A DNA stretch of 64,000 bases from Serripes groenlandicus (Eukaryota > Mollusca > Bivalvia > Cardiida > Cardiidae). The notes under the pieces are model-generated. The model made no database searches. It saw nothing but the letters and a program-made list of their open reading frames with translations, and was not told the origin of the DNA. The translations under genes and the position numbers were made by a program. Location: assembly GCA_031761405.1 (NCBI GenBank), contig JASEVX010000007.1:42362411-42426410 (forward strand), read 5' to 3'. Below, one piece after another: positions 24,148-39,100 of this stretch (position 1 is the stretch's first letter; the number at the start of each line of letters is the position of its first letter).

Positions 24148-27100
24148 GTAAGTAAAACTTTTCCGCATAAATCATAAAATGTTACCGTGATATGACATTT
24201 TAAGAGTCGTTTTTTTTTAAAGAAAGTATGAGAAAAAATATTATATTTCACAAAGGGGAAGCATTTTATTGGGATACAGCGGTGACAATACTTATTCAAG
24301 ATAATTATAAACAAAAATTAAAGAGCATACTTTGGCCATAAACAAATATTTATAAGTAATTGATTAGACGATAAAAATGTTAATGTCATGTTTTTTGCAT
24401 GATCAAAACTTTCGGAATTCGTATTGCTGTCGTCTATTATTACGAACAGAAAATAATAAAGTAAAGACTTTCAGAAAATCAAGGAAACGAGGTTAAAACA
24501 TGAGGGCCGAGATGATACTTTATCGATCACCTGCATTATGGTAAAGAAGCAAATATATCAGCCATTTTCTGATGCCACCTGGCGACTGCCTTTTTCAACC
24601 AGTTTATATGACAGGAACACATTATTTAAGGGGTCACATTTCTGCTAAACCCTTTCACTATAAAAGACGGTTTCTGACGCCTTTTCAGAAGACGACTTAG
24701 GAAATGATTGTCGCCAAAAGAACAATTACTCATTATGAGAAAGTTATCTTTTTGCCACAATGTTTCATAAATAATTATACTTTGTATGAGTGAGTCTATA
24801 GCTCATGTATAGGAATTTGGGGTCTTTCATGTTAATACAACTTTTTTTGCGGGAAACGACGTCGCTCCATTTGACGTTACGCCAATATGAAGTGTTACGT
24901 CGCTAATGCTGTCGTTTGCCGTCGGTTTTTTGACGCAAGGGAGAAACATATGTTGTACAGAGTTCCATTTATTTTTAACTTTTTCGTACAAATGTTAATT
25001 AAAACGAAAATAACCCAGCACTTTAATGATCTTAAATATCGATTTTTAAAAGAAAACGATTAAAAAGACGACAATAGTTTTCAATCCGTGTTTTTCGTCT
25101 CATTTTATACATAACCAAAATGGCGGCCCCCATGGATTTTGCCAGTTTCATTTCAGAAAGGTTCATCGGTTATTGAAAAAAAATCTCACACCTGTTACCT
25201 ATGAGCGAAAAAAACCATTTATGTGGTTTTTTTCGTAATATGAGTATAGGTGCTACCTATTTCGGGTAAACATTTATTATATGTTGTGATCGGTGAATAA
25301 TTCCCCGCGAACTGCAGTTAGCCCCTTGCTTGCAGCACTATCAGTTATTTACGTCAATTACGAGTCCTACCGACCTAAGCAAAGAAAATAAAAATCATCA
25401 TCAGGTTAAGCTTATATTTAACTTTAAAATATAGCCAAGATTTTACATCCATGAAAATATGATGACAGGTACAACAAATAATCAACTTGCCCTTCATAAA
25501 GTACTTCAAATAAAACGATTCCATAATTCACGGAACTACATTTGTGACAAGCCAAACTAACGTTTCCTATAATTTCTGTCGTTTTCCTTTCGTTTCATTT
25601 AGTTTAAACTTATTAATTTTACATCGATTGTGAAACAACAACAACAAAATATCCCAATGTCAGGACCCGCTCATCACGGGACTCGAACCAGGGACCTTTG
25701 ATACAAGAGGCCGACGCTCTACCTCTGCACCACTAATAGAATGACGTCATATTACAGGAATTTGGATTTGTAACTTCCAGAAGTCAAAGGTCAAAAAACC
25801 CTTACGAGTTTTATTTGAACTCGTTTTATAAATAGACGACGAGTGTTATTAAACGGAAATTATCACACATACAACTACTTGTGCTCGTTCCTTTATCGAG
25901 TACGTATTAACTTATTTAATTATTTTCTCTAGAAGTTTTTTTTGTTTCGATATTTTCTTTTCATCCAATCAAAACGTAGCAGAATCGTGACTGCATCGAA
26001 AAATCCATTCTGGACACAATTTTTGGAAAGACGGTATAGCAAAATTTTGCAAAGTTCATACACATTACCTATTGACGGGAAACATCGCCGGCTTCGCCGT
26101 CGATTTGTTTACCCGTATTACTAAATTATCATTCATCTAACGAAAACATATGGACCATAATAATTCCTCCCGAGCTCTTTTAAGTTGGTCCCCACAGTTA
26201 TGCCGGAAAAATATGGACCATAATAATTCCTGCCAAGTTCTTTAAACTTGGTCCCCAACGTTATGCCGGAAAAATATGGACCATAATAATTCCTCCCAAG
26301 TTTGTTAAAGTTATGCCGGACAAATATGGACCATAATAATTCCCCCAAGCTCTTTAAACTTGGTCCCCAAAGTTATGCAGGAAAAATATGGACCATAATA
26401 ATTCCTCCCAAGTTCTTTAAACTTGGTCCCCAAAGTTATGCAGGAAAAATATGGACCAAAATATTTACATCAAGATCTGGTTAAGCTTGCCAAGTTATAT
26501 CACGGGCATGCATACCGAAGCAGTGACGCCACGTGAAACCATGTTTGCAAGATGCAGCTTTTATTGAAGCCTGCGAAAAAGAATAATATGTTCTTTTTTC
26601 CAGAGTGGACGCCAGGAATGGGCCAGGGACCTCCGGTCGACCGAAACGCCCCTCGAGGAGCTCCAGGTTCAGGTCCCCCGGCGATGAATCATGCTAACGA
26701 CCCCGCCTACCCCCCTATATCCGGGTATGAAGGGGTCGCGTACGGAACGCCCAGTAAGTTTTGATTGATTGACAAGAAACGGAATTTGATTATATTTAAG
26801 AATCGTCTACTTTAAGCAAAAATGAATATCTGGAAAATTGCACGTACAGTGAGTGGACTCGCGATAACTAAAGTATATCGTTAAATCGAACCATTTCCTG
26901 AAATTTGCACGTACAGTGAGTGGACTCGCGATAACTAAAGTATATCGTTAAATCGAACCATTTCCTGAAAATAAGATAACAGCAGTTCTGTTTGCTCAGC
27001 TGTGTCGGGGATGTTCATTTATGGTGTGATCACTGGTTTGCTTTTTATAATAACCATTTAAGTATGAATGAATTACGAATCTGTAATTACATAATCGAAA

Positions 27101-30100
27101 TAAGCACACGTCGAAGGATCATTTGAACACGTTGTTAACTCGAAGTCATTTATGGGTCCCTTTCAAATTCTAAGAGGAAAAGTGCTTTTAATTTATAGAC
27201 TGTATCTATGCTTCACACGACTATTCCCAGGGAGGTTATTCATTTTGCCAATCAGATTACGATTATTTTATAGTAGCAGTTATGTCAACAGTGAACTACA
27301 AAACTAATCAACTGAACACAGTGCTGGTCGTTGGGTCAAACAACTCTGCCGTTTACACACTGGTGTTATTTGAAGTCGTGGCACTGGCACTGGCTTATTT
27401 CCCTAAAAATGTAGAAAATCTTTAGAAATTATAGTGAAACTTATAGTTAAGATTTCAAAACCCTGCGAAACAAGGAAAAATTACTCATTATTAACAAAAT
27501 ATTGAATATAATCATTTTGATTATGTTTTCAAAGTCATCTGCTACAGATGCGCCAAAACGCGTCTGCATGTGGGCAAGGGTTCAGCAAGGAATTATGGAT
27601 CTTTTCAGTGATGATGCCACCGCCACCACCGCCTCAACTGACTGGGGATCCACCTATAATGACCTTCCAGGAGTAAGTACCAATCGGAACACTTCGGATT
27701 AACACGTAAAACTAGATTTAGCAGCCGGTATTCTCCGGCTAAACTCGTAAATCTAGATTTAGCAACCGGAACTCTTCAGTTTTGATCGATTTAGACATCG
27801 GGTTTTCGTTCGCGCACAACTCATAATAAATAAGAACGTGAATTATATTCATTCGAATATATTTGATCCGGTATAACTTCCTTGTTATTTTAAATTATGT
27901 CAGTGTGTTTGCGAATTGCTCGATTATCGGTAGTCCGAAACATTGCGAGTTGTGATGATTCTCAGTGGCTAAGTTCATGACGAACTCAAGGATTGTAGGG
28001 TCAGGGGGCACGTCCATCGATGGCGCATGTGCAGACATTTGATTCTCGTGAACGCACATCTCTACTCTGAAGTCAAAATTCAAAATGGAAGCCTCCGTGT
28101 TGTATCCGCTTGTTGTCATTATCGACACCAGAAAGCTCGTTTTCCTGTTGTCTAAATTACGGAGCGCATTTATTTGCAAGTGCCAAATTCAACAAATCAA
28201 TAAGTATCCGTCTTACAAATAAATACATCAATGATTACTGAACTCAGAGGTTCGTTTTTTAGGATTATTTACACACCAGCATCCAGAATTGCCACTCTCC
28301 GCCATTTTGGAACTACTGATGCTAACTCTCGCTCGAAGCAGGGTTGCAAATAATCGGGGTCAGAAGGTCATATGACGTCACTAGAGTTAAAACTCTTGCC
28401 ATTCATGAGGAACCCGGATAACTCTAGTCGGAACTCGGGTTCGTCGTGAACTTAGCCAGTGTCTCTTTCGGTAAATCGCCGAGTCGGACACGCTTGATTT
28501 ATATTGTAATATATTTGACAAAACCGGACCATTTTCTTAAACGTTAACATCTCGTTTCCATCAAAAATGAATGTTTGAAAAAATACTGCATGTTATACGT
28601 TAAATTTAGGTCTATATCGCAGGTCGATTTTCAATTGAAACGGCGAATATCAGATTTCCAAGTCAATATTTAAATACGTTAACATTAGTTGTGTTTCTGA
28701 TTGTGAAAGCAGAAGTGAAACTTGATTGAAAATTATAAAACGAAGAGTTTCAGACTTTTAAACGGTTTCTCTCCATTCTTTGATTCTTTTCAATGTTTTT
28801 GTGTCATAAATTTTACCACCGCCAATTTGACGCCAACGACTGTAAACGCAGAAATGAAACTTGATTAAAAATCGTTTTAAAGAAGATTTTCGGATTTTTA
28901 AACAACTCATTTTGACAGAGAGCTGATTTAACAATTTGTTGAAAGGGCGTACAACCTAAAAAAGAAGTCAAAACAGTTTCAATCACAAAAGAAGATGTAA
29001 CTTCCGGAGGCGGAAGACTTACTCTCCATTCCTTGATTATTTTCAATATTTGTTTCATGAATGTTTAGCACCGCCAATTTAGACGCCAACGACTGTAAAG
29101 CCGCCATGCTTCAGTTTGTAAATGAAAATTGCTGCTATGGTTCTAAGCCTGCCAAGGAAATGGAAATTTTGAACCATCTCGGAGTTACCGCTTTGCATGT
29201 AAGTATTACTTGTCCACATCGACCTGATCCTAACCTTTGTATAATTATTGACGTACAGTCCGTCCGCTCTCGTTAACTCGCCAACGCTTAATTGGAAACA
29301 TAGCTTAATTCGAAGCGAACCCGTTTTCCCATTGCGTGTAAACAAATAGAATTATTACTATAAGACAGAGAAGAAAATATTTTTAGAAAATGAGAAATTG
29401 CTCATCTTGAACAATTTCTTTGATTCACACAATGTTTTCAGGTTGTCTGCAAGACATCAAGCAGAAACCATATTACATGATATATTGATTTGGAAACATT
29501 GTAGCAGTACTTCTGATAGTTTAGATGAATATCTGAACTACTTTTGCGCTGGGTATTTTTTATATGATTTTATCACTGGCTTGCTTTTCATGATATACGT
29601 TAAGTATAAATTATTTTAGAATCAATCAAGGGATCAAGTAATCTATGGGTCCCTTTTCGACTTCGAGTTGTCGGGAGTCGACTGTAAAGTATACACTTTA
29701 TCAATGTCAATGTCTTCTTTTCCCACAATGTTTTCAAAGGTTATTTTCCCAAAATGCGTTGATAAAACTTGTATATTCGTGAGACAGGGAGACATTACAA
29801 GATTACCATTTAGTAACATTTGTTTGGATATAAACAAGACAAGACAATACAATATTAGCGGGGCTTTTACCACTATAAGACGAGTGTTCAATATTGAAAT
29901 GAATATTTAAACCTTTCTCACCTACAGGCCGATGTTGACACATCTGCTGCAGACGCTAATTAGAAACATTGTGACAAAAGGATAAATTGCTCATTTATGA
30001 GCAATTTATCCTTTTGTTACAATGTTTTCAATTATATACAATAAATGGATTCTCATTTATCGAGAATATTCACATTTTCAAGTTTTTAATGTCGTCTGCT

Positions 30101-33100
30101 GTATAAATGTTTTAACCTGGGAAAGGATTGATTGTTTACAGCTGACCCTAGAGACGTTCGGTGAAGGTCGTACAACTAAAAACAAGTCTGTACCTTACAA
30201 AGGAGGAATGGTCGATGGTCCGGAGAACGGAATGCCACCCCCGCCATGGGCCATACCCTGCGAGCCCAATGAAATGTTTAACACGCATAAAATCAAGATT
30301 GATGTACCTCATACATCTGTTGTAAAGGTATTTAAGCACACTCTGTTCAAAATGTTATGGAAGCCCTGGAGGGACTTCTTACTTCAATACTTCTGACTTC
30401 CATACTTCTAACTTCCAAACTTCTAACTTCATTACTTCTAACTTCATCACTTCTAACTTCATTACTTCTAACTACATTCACTTATAACTTCATTACTTCT
30501 AACTTCACTACTTCTAACTTCATCACTTCTAACTTCATTTCATTACTTCTAATTACATTCACTTCCAACTTCTAACTTCATTCTTCATTACTTCTAACTA
30601 CATTCACTTCTAACGTCTAACTTCATTACTTCTAACTTCCAAGTTCCTTACTTCTAACTTCATTACTTCTAACTTCCTTACTTCTAACTTCCTTACTTCC
30701 TTAATGTATATAGAAGTACTGAAGTTAGAAGTTAGAAGTGATGAAGTTAGAAGTTTGGAAGTTATAAGTAATGAAGTTAGAAGTTATAAGTGAATGTAGT
30801 TAGAAGTTATGAAGTTAGAAGTGATGAAGTTAGAAGTAATGAAGTTAGAAGTTTGGAAGTTAGAAGTATCGAAATTAGAAGTATGGAAGTCAGTTAGTAT
30901 TGAAGTTAGAAGTCCCTCCAGGGCTTCCATAATATTTGGAACAACTACTTAACAATAGTGAAATCGAAACCATCGTCTTCCAGTTATTTTAATAGCACTA
31001 TATTTACTGTATATTATTTTTTAAAAAAGATTTAAACACTTGCTATGGTTTTAGCCAAGTAATATAAATATAAATGAACAATTATATTAACAAAGATAAA
31101 AGTTTAAGATTATTAATACAATGAAATTGTATTAAACCAATGACTTTGTCAATATGGTATAGAATGAACGTTATTCGCAGCATGGTGTTCAGAATTAAAA
31201 AGGTCCATTTCTAATTTCGGGTCTAATTGACACTCCGGTTTGGCATCACATAATGTCACATTGAGCAACAACAAGTGGGCTAACACATTTAGCTTTCTAT
31301 CTAACTAATATATAGACAAGCAGTGACTAAGACTCTGTTGCGACTGTGCACATACACAGTCTGAACTGAATCTTCACTGTGCGCAGATTCATAAAGATCC
31401 CATAATCGCAAAATTGATTGATTAATTGATTGGTATTTTACGCCGCTGTCAATAATGTTTAAGTTATATCACGGCGTTTCCTGGGTAAGTTACCAGTGAT
31501 ACTGGTTTATTTATCCTGACACCTGTCATTCAATCGGATTGCTAACCCCGAAACCCTGAGCGTCAATGAGGGCAGCCATTACTACTATTTTTGGTATGAC
31601 CCGGCCGGGGATCGAACCCTCGACGTCCCTACCGGTGGACTCTACCTCTACACCGTCGAGGCGGAAGAAATCGCCAGATGCGGCTCACACATTATATTAT
31701 TTCCGTATATGGATTTTTTTTTTTTCAATTAAGATGTACCAATTAACACTTTCCCACATACTACAGAACTATGAAAACATCGTGGCTAAAAAATATGGAA
31801 AATTTCAATTCATGAAAGTAGAGTTATTGAATAAATACGAAAACATTTGTGGCAAAAGGAAGAAATAAACATTGTGAGCAATTTCCCCTTTAGTCACTCT
31901 ATTGTTTGCTGTAAATGAGTCAACATGTGTCGACATATGGGAAAGGGTTGATATATTACATGGAAGACTAACGATGGGAAAGGGTTGATATATTACATGG
32001 AAGACTAACGATGGGAAAGGGTTGATATATTACATGGAAGACTAACGATGGGAAAGGGTTGATATATTACATGGAAGACTAACGATGGGAAAGGGTTGAT
32101 ATATTACATGGAAGACTAACGCAGTAAGTCTGTTTCTATGCATTTCACATGCAAGTTGTATATTATAGATATATTTTATCTTTAAGGTATGTAAACAGAT
32201 ACTTCTAAACTAAACTTAAAGTTAGTATCAGGTATTGATTGCTGTACGCATTGTTTGGTGTTCTAATAAAAGAAATAGTTAAACCATGTGATCATATTTC
32301 CTGTAGCAATCACTACCTTTGAAATCGTATTTCCATTTTTCCTCACAGCCTTGTGGACACTGTGATCAACGTGGCTGGAACACGTGCTGGCACTGTCATG
32401 GTCACGGGGACTCGCGCTGTTCGCAATGCGATGGTCGTGGATGGAGGCACGTACACAGGGACGGACAGCAGCATCAGGAATCCTGCTTCTATTGTCACGG
32501 ATCAGGCTTTAGGAGGTATGTATGAGCAGCGTTACAGGAAAACCAACCTTAGATCAATTACCACAGGTGTAGATCAAGATAGGTCTGTGCAATCCAGGGG
32601 CGTAGCACCCTTTAGGCACTGTAGGCACGTGCCTACACATTTTTTCTCAAAATGCCCCAAAATGCAGCTGCGGCGATATACATTTGCGTAATGTATCGAC
32701 CAGATCAGCCTGCGCTGTCCGCGCAGACTGATTCGGCCAACACATTCCGTCTTAGGGGGATAGATGTTTAGAGTAGTGATTCCTGAAACAGAAAATCCAC
32801 AGTAGGCGAAAAGTGTATATCCGGGTACGCCTGTGTGGCATGCTTATGCTGATCCGGGTCGATACTTTACGCAGAGTCCACAATGTTGATTTTCTCACGA
32901 GAAGGCCTACACATTGATAATTGCAAAGCTACGCCCCTGCAATCGTACAATCTTATCTGGCGTTTCATTCTTTGTAAATATGTTACCAGAACTTCCAAGA
33001 AACCTTTGGGTCGGACAGTAGAGGTATTTTCAAAAGGTCCTTCATCTAACACTTGTCATAAATAGTCTAAGATTGTTTTTGTTTTTAGCACGGCCAATAT

Positions 33101-36100
33101 TAATCGAATTGACTTAACACTTAGCCTGTAATTGGTTGTTAACTGATTGGAGTTTAACGCTATCAAACTGGCGACTACTCACCTAAATATTTACCTTGTT
33201 TGTTGACATATGTTTTCATATTTATGGAAAATACTTAACACAGCATTATTACAATCGTAACCAACAACGAAAATTAAGATAATACTCTACACAGTCTAAT
33301 CCTAGTCTACATTGACCATTTCTTACGTATCTGTCTGAAGCAACGTCTGCGAGTGTTCGAAGGCTGCCACTATGTCAGTTTATTATTTTAACAAGTGACG
33401 TTGTGACAGATAGACGGTGGAGATGTCATAAATACAAGTATTGGCAATCGAAATTCATCGGCTACACTCGAAAAAACGATTCGTGACTTTCGAAACTTTT
33501 CGGCTCTACTCGACACGGTTCGTGACAAACGGAATCCTTCAGCTAAATTCGACACGATTTGTGACAATCGGAACCCTTCATGTAAAATCGACACGATTTG
33601 TGACAATCGGAAACTATTTGGCTAAACTTGACATTATTTGTGAAAATCAGAACCTTTGGCTAAACTCGACAATATTCCAACCAATCGGAACCTTTAGGCC
33701 AAACTCGACACGATTCCTGACAATCGGTACTCTTCGGTTAAAATCAAAACCATTCGTAACCGTCGGAACTCTTTGGCGAATTCGGAAATTCGATTTATGT
33801 CTCAGACGTCGTTCATGAACATAACCGAAATATCGATTACGTGGTTGGGCTCAAAGTAATACCTTATTGACGTGGCATAATATCCGAAATAGTTCGAATT
33901 TACATAGGCGGCATTACTTCATTATATTTTTTATTGAGGTTTTCATTTTGGAAACTTCTTACTGTGATCTCGTGCTTGAATTTTAGACCAGTTGTAATGA
34001 AGCCGCGTCTGTAGTTTAGGCGTTTTGACGCACGTGCGAACAGTGAAGATTCAGATTCAGTCGAGCCTGTGGTACTAGTATACACACAGCCTTAACAAAA
34101 ACTTCTCCGTCCGTCTATATGTTATAAAGATCTAAATGCTTATTTAAGCAAACAGGTTAAAATTTAGCTCCATAAGTTGTTCGACAATGTAACCTTAAAT
34201 GGTAACACAGGGGTGGGACAATAATGCATACATGTGTTTATAAATTAACGACTTAATTTTATAAGTACAAACCATTTAATCCGCTTTCAAGTCTGACAGC
34301 TATCAAAAAAGAAATATATTCGAGTCGCACCTGGCGATTTGGGATTTTTATTGCATCTCTAGTTTGGCACCAGTAATAATTGCTTACAGCTAGCAGGGTT
34401 ACACTTTTTGTTTAATTGTCAGAAAATAACATTTAGGCGGACATTAAATAAATACCCCCCCAGTATTTTAGAAAACACTTCAGTTTTAATGTCTTTAATA
34501 GTTATCCAGTTTACGAGTTCCGCCGATAGAACTAAGAATGTAAGAATGCGGTCTTTAGCCGAATGATTTCGATTGCTTAATCGATTTTACGAGCTTAGCC
34601 GAAGAATTTCAATTATTAAATATTATTTACGAGCTTACCCGAAGCATTTCGATTGTTAAATATCATTAACGAGCTTAGCCAAAGGATTTCGATTGATATA
34701 TATTATTTACAAGCTTAGCCGAAGGATTTCGATTGATATATATTATTTACAAGCTTAGCCGAAGGATTTCGATTGATATATATTAGTTACGAGCTTAGCC
34801 GAAGGATTACGATTGTTCTATATTATTTACAAGCTAAGCCGAAGGATTTCGATTGATATATATTAGTTACGAGCTTAGCCGAAGGAATTCGATTGTTTAG
34901 TATTATTTACGAGCTTAGCCGAAGGATTCCGATTGTTAAATCAACTTAACGAGTTAAGCCGAACACTTCCGATTTGTAAAAACGAGTTTCTTGTAAATTT
35001 TTCCAGTTGTGATACATGCGGGGGTGATGGTAGAATCACGTGCAAGAAATGTGAAGGCTTCAGAATGCTGAGATGTTTCATTCAACTTACAGTCAGTTTG
35101 TAAGTAGACAATCGATAGGTTTCTCCTTACCTGAAAAAGTCCGTACAAGACTGTCACTTTAACCCTGGTCCTACATACAGGAAATATACAGCAGACGATT
35201 AAGAAAACAGCTAGAGCAAAACTATATAAATGAAACTATAATTCTAGGATCGAGTTGAATAAACTGTTGCCAATGGAGAAATTGCTCAAAATGATAACTT
35301 TCTCCTTTTACCACCATATTTTCAAAACTCGTCTGCTACAAATGCCTAAAACTACGTATGCATGTCAGAAAGGTTTAAAGGAATGTTATACGTCCTTTCT
35401 CTTCTATAGCATTGACTTGCTTTGGCTTCACTTGGGATAAACATGTACATTTTATTTTGATTTTAAATCTATAACGAAAATAAATTTACTACTGAATGGC
35501 GATTTTTTAGTTTTAAGGATATAGATTGGCAATATATGACTATAGTAGTTTCTACTACACCCTTTCCCACGTAACGACTTTTTATGACATAGATATGACC
35601 CTGGTAGCCTAGTGGTAAAGCGGCATTTTATTCGGGAACGAGGGGTCACAGCTTCGAATCCTAGTAGCAACAGGGCGTCCATTTTGGTATTGACTTTCGC
35701 CAAGCTTTGAAAACATTTACGCACAATTTTGGAAACTCTCTATCAAAGGATAGAACACTTATTAAATGAATTTACAAACAATATAGCTAAACGAGAAATT
35801 GATACAAGTTCTCCTTTTGCCAAAATGAATTCAAAAGTCGTCTGCGTCAGAAAGCGTCTGTATGTGGGAAAGGGTGAAATAACGGTACCGAATGGGACAA
35901 ATGGGATATGATTCAGGGAGTAAGACGTGCTCAGAACAGGCATGTGTCTCATATTTTAGCAATGGCCATTTCAGTGGTGGTGGCACTTCAATAAATACAT
36001 TTTTACATTCATCTTATTTTATTTGACAGTGATAATCATTTGGATGATTTCATACTTGAGACCACAGATATGCCTGACGAGCTAGTTAGAGATGTTGGTG

Positions 36101-39100
36101 GGGCGGTGGTCTTTGAGGATGCACAATTATTGGTAGGTGGCAGGCACGACTTCAATCTTTAAAAACATTGCTAGGTGACACGATCCAAATATTTAAAACC
36201 ATTCGTAGTTTACGCGATCCATATATTTTAATTATAAGTAGGTGACGCAATCTATAATTATAACATTATTGGTAGGTTACACGGTCTTTTTTTTTTTTTA
36301 ATTATTTGTATGTGACGCGATCCAAATAATTTTAATAACTGGTATGTGAGGCGATCCAAGAAAATAATAATGACTGGTATATAACGCGATAAAAAAAAAA
36401 AGTACTGGTATGTGACACGATCCAAATATTTTTAATTACTTGTAAGACATTATCTTAATCTTTGAAACTATTGGTAGGTAATACGATCCAAATTATTTCA
36501 ATCAAATGTATTAATTGGATGGAACTCCTTTCCATTTTTAGAATCGTGTGTTATGGAAACAACTGAAGAAATATTCTCATCAATTATAATAGCATTTGAC
36601 TTTATATATATATATATGTAGTCAAATGCTATTTTTAGATTTTAAACGAGACTGGCACCTGTGATTTATTGTTGTCTAAACTAGTCTGTCTCAGAGGTAA
36701 TGTTTAATCATCTAGTATGTTCTAAAAAGAAATTAAAGTGCTCCAAATGAACTATATGGATTAAATGCAGTACATTTGGTGTATATTTGGCTTACCCGGA
36801 TAGACACTTTTCGCCTCCTGTGGATTTTCTGTTTCAGTAATCATTACTCTTAACCTCTATTCCCCCCCCGAGACAGAATGTGTCAGCCCGGATCAGTGTC
36901 CGGACTTCGCAGGCAGATCTGGATCGATACATTACGCAGAGGCCACACTGTTGGTTTTCTCGCGAGACGGCTCAAATGGTGCATCGATCGCAGAATGTTG
37001 TCAGTCTACTGAAAAAGGCGATATCTTAGCTACATAGTATACAAAACTAGAATCGTCTGCAATGAAAACATCTTAAAATTATTGAAACAAGTTTAATTTT
37101 TTAAATATGCTTTAGATATATAAATAGTTGAAAGCATTTTGAGATTAGGGAAAATTGCTCGTTCTGAACAATTTATCCCGGTTCCACTATGTTTTCAAAT
37201 GTTGTAGGCTGCAAAGGTGTCAATAATAATGTCGGCTGAATCTCAGAGGTAAGGTACATTAGTTTGTGTAACCCTTTCCCACATACAGAAACTTTCTGAC
37301 GCCTCTGCAGCAGACGACTTTTGAAAACATTGTGGCAAACGGAGAAATTGCTCATAATTCTGAATTTGACATCATCTTTTCAACTCTATTCAATAATTAC
37401 ACAAACAGTTATTAAGGTTGTCCATAGTGTTGCACGGATGTTTTCAAAGTAGTCTGCAACAAGTTTATTGTATGTTGGAAAGGTTTAAACATTATTTTCT
37501 TACCATAAGGTATGGCCGATAGTATCCTACCCAGTACCTCAAATCAACAGTAATTCTAATCGGCTGATCAAATCTCACCAAGGAAGATGGCCCAGTCAAC
37601 GTATCCTGAAACAGGTTTGTTAGCATATTTCTCCTATCTAACATTACACATATCATAAGGTTAACGCTTTCCCATATAGAAAGAAGACTTTTGGTAACAT
37701 TTCGGCAAAAGAAGGAGATGTTCATAATGAAAGAAAATCCCGATTGGCCACAATCTTTTCAACTATATTCAGTAATTATTCATAAACTGTGCTAAAGACC
37801 ACCTTGGAATAAGAATTTCCTGTTTACCAGTAACTCAGCTTTAACCCTTTCCCTCATATAGACGCTTTCTGACGCCTCTGCAGCAGGCGGCTTTTTGAAA
37901 ACATAGTGACAAAAGAAGAAATTGCACAAAACGTGCAATTTCTCCTTTTGCTACAATGTTTTCCACTTTTTGTCATAGGTTATCCATTCTCAATTACAGA
38001 GATATTCTATTTTTTGTCAAATTACGTGCAAAGTCGTCTGCTGCAGAATTGCCGTATGAGGGAAAGGGTTAAGACTTCATAAATGACACTGCAAATAAAC
38101 CTGTGAAAAACACCAGATAGCTGTGTTCCCCCCATCGGTGGTCGTTATACACAGCCTCCACTTTAGTCTTGTTTATAAAGATTTTCCATTATTTGGACAG
38201 TGTATTTTCGAAATGGTCTGCTTCTGTTTTTATGTATGTAGGAAATGGTTAGGACAAACGTAACCAGTTTTCAAATTCCTTCTTTTAAAAGACGTACTAT
38301 GTGTTACATTCGTTATATTTTACAGTACCATCCTTTATTAATATACGAAACAATCAAATTTTCGAACCTTTAATAGTCTTGTGAATACTTACGGTACTGA
38401 CCGGAGATTAACAGACTGTATATCTCTCACATCTTCGATCTTTTATACCCTAAAAATATCAGGTAATTTCGTTGTAATGGATATATCCGATATCATCGTC
38501 GCAAACAAAATATTTTTAATGAGGAACCTCTTGCAGGCTAAGATGTCCCGATATGATTGGATTTAAATAATGCAATGCTTCAATGTTTTATGTTCTTTCA
38601 GTTTACATAAAGTACCTATACATAAGGTATATAGATGTATCCAAATTTAGATATTCTATGATTGATGTTACTGCCCTCTCGGTGTTAACTGAAGTTCTGA
38701 CGATACGCAAACATGTCGTAACGTTGTTCAATAGCCAGTAGCTCGTAACTGACATCAACTTGTGAAATAAGTTCTAACAACTTTATAACGCTCAGCATCT
38801 TCTTACTGGCTACTATAGCTCTGAATATGTGGATATATACCAATTTATTTCACAGAGCTCTATAAATGAAGCGTAGTACATGTTCTAAAATCATCATTTG
38901 ACCTTCAAAACCTATGCGTCAATTATTTTGGGTACCACCACAGATGGTTTGAATTAGTAATGGACGAGATAGTGTTGAGCAAAGAGCAACTGTGGCCATT
39001 TCCACCAACCTTCCTAAGCTCTAAGTAAAACTTAAAAACTTAAAAGCATTTTTCATCATTTTATTTTCCTAATAAAAAAAAAGGCAAACTATTTTATTTC

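Noticed and set aside
26133..26484. Repetitive open frames (NYYGPYFSGIT type) on both strands
   Set aside because: They follow the 63-64-bp tandem repeat in an intron, with no splice or homology support.
27895..28179. 94-codon minus-strand frame that looks somewhat protein-like
   Set aside because: It crosses the left end of a putative inverted-repeat element, has no clear splice sites, and lies inside an SSUH2 intron on the other strand. It could still be a fossil.
33388..33606. Repetitive minus-strand frame (SQIVSNLAEGFRL type)
   Set aside because: It is the translation of the ~38-bp intron array.
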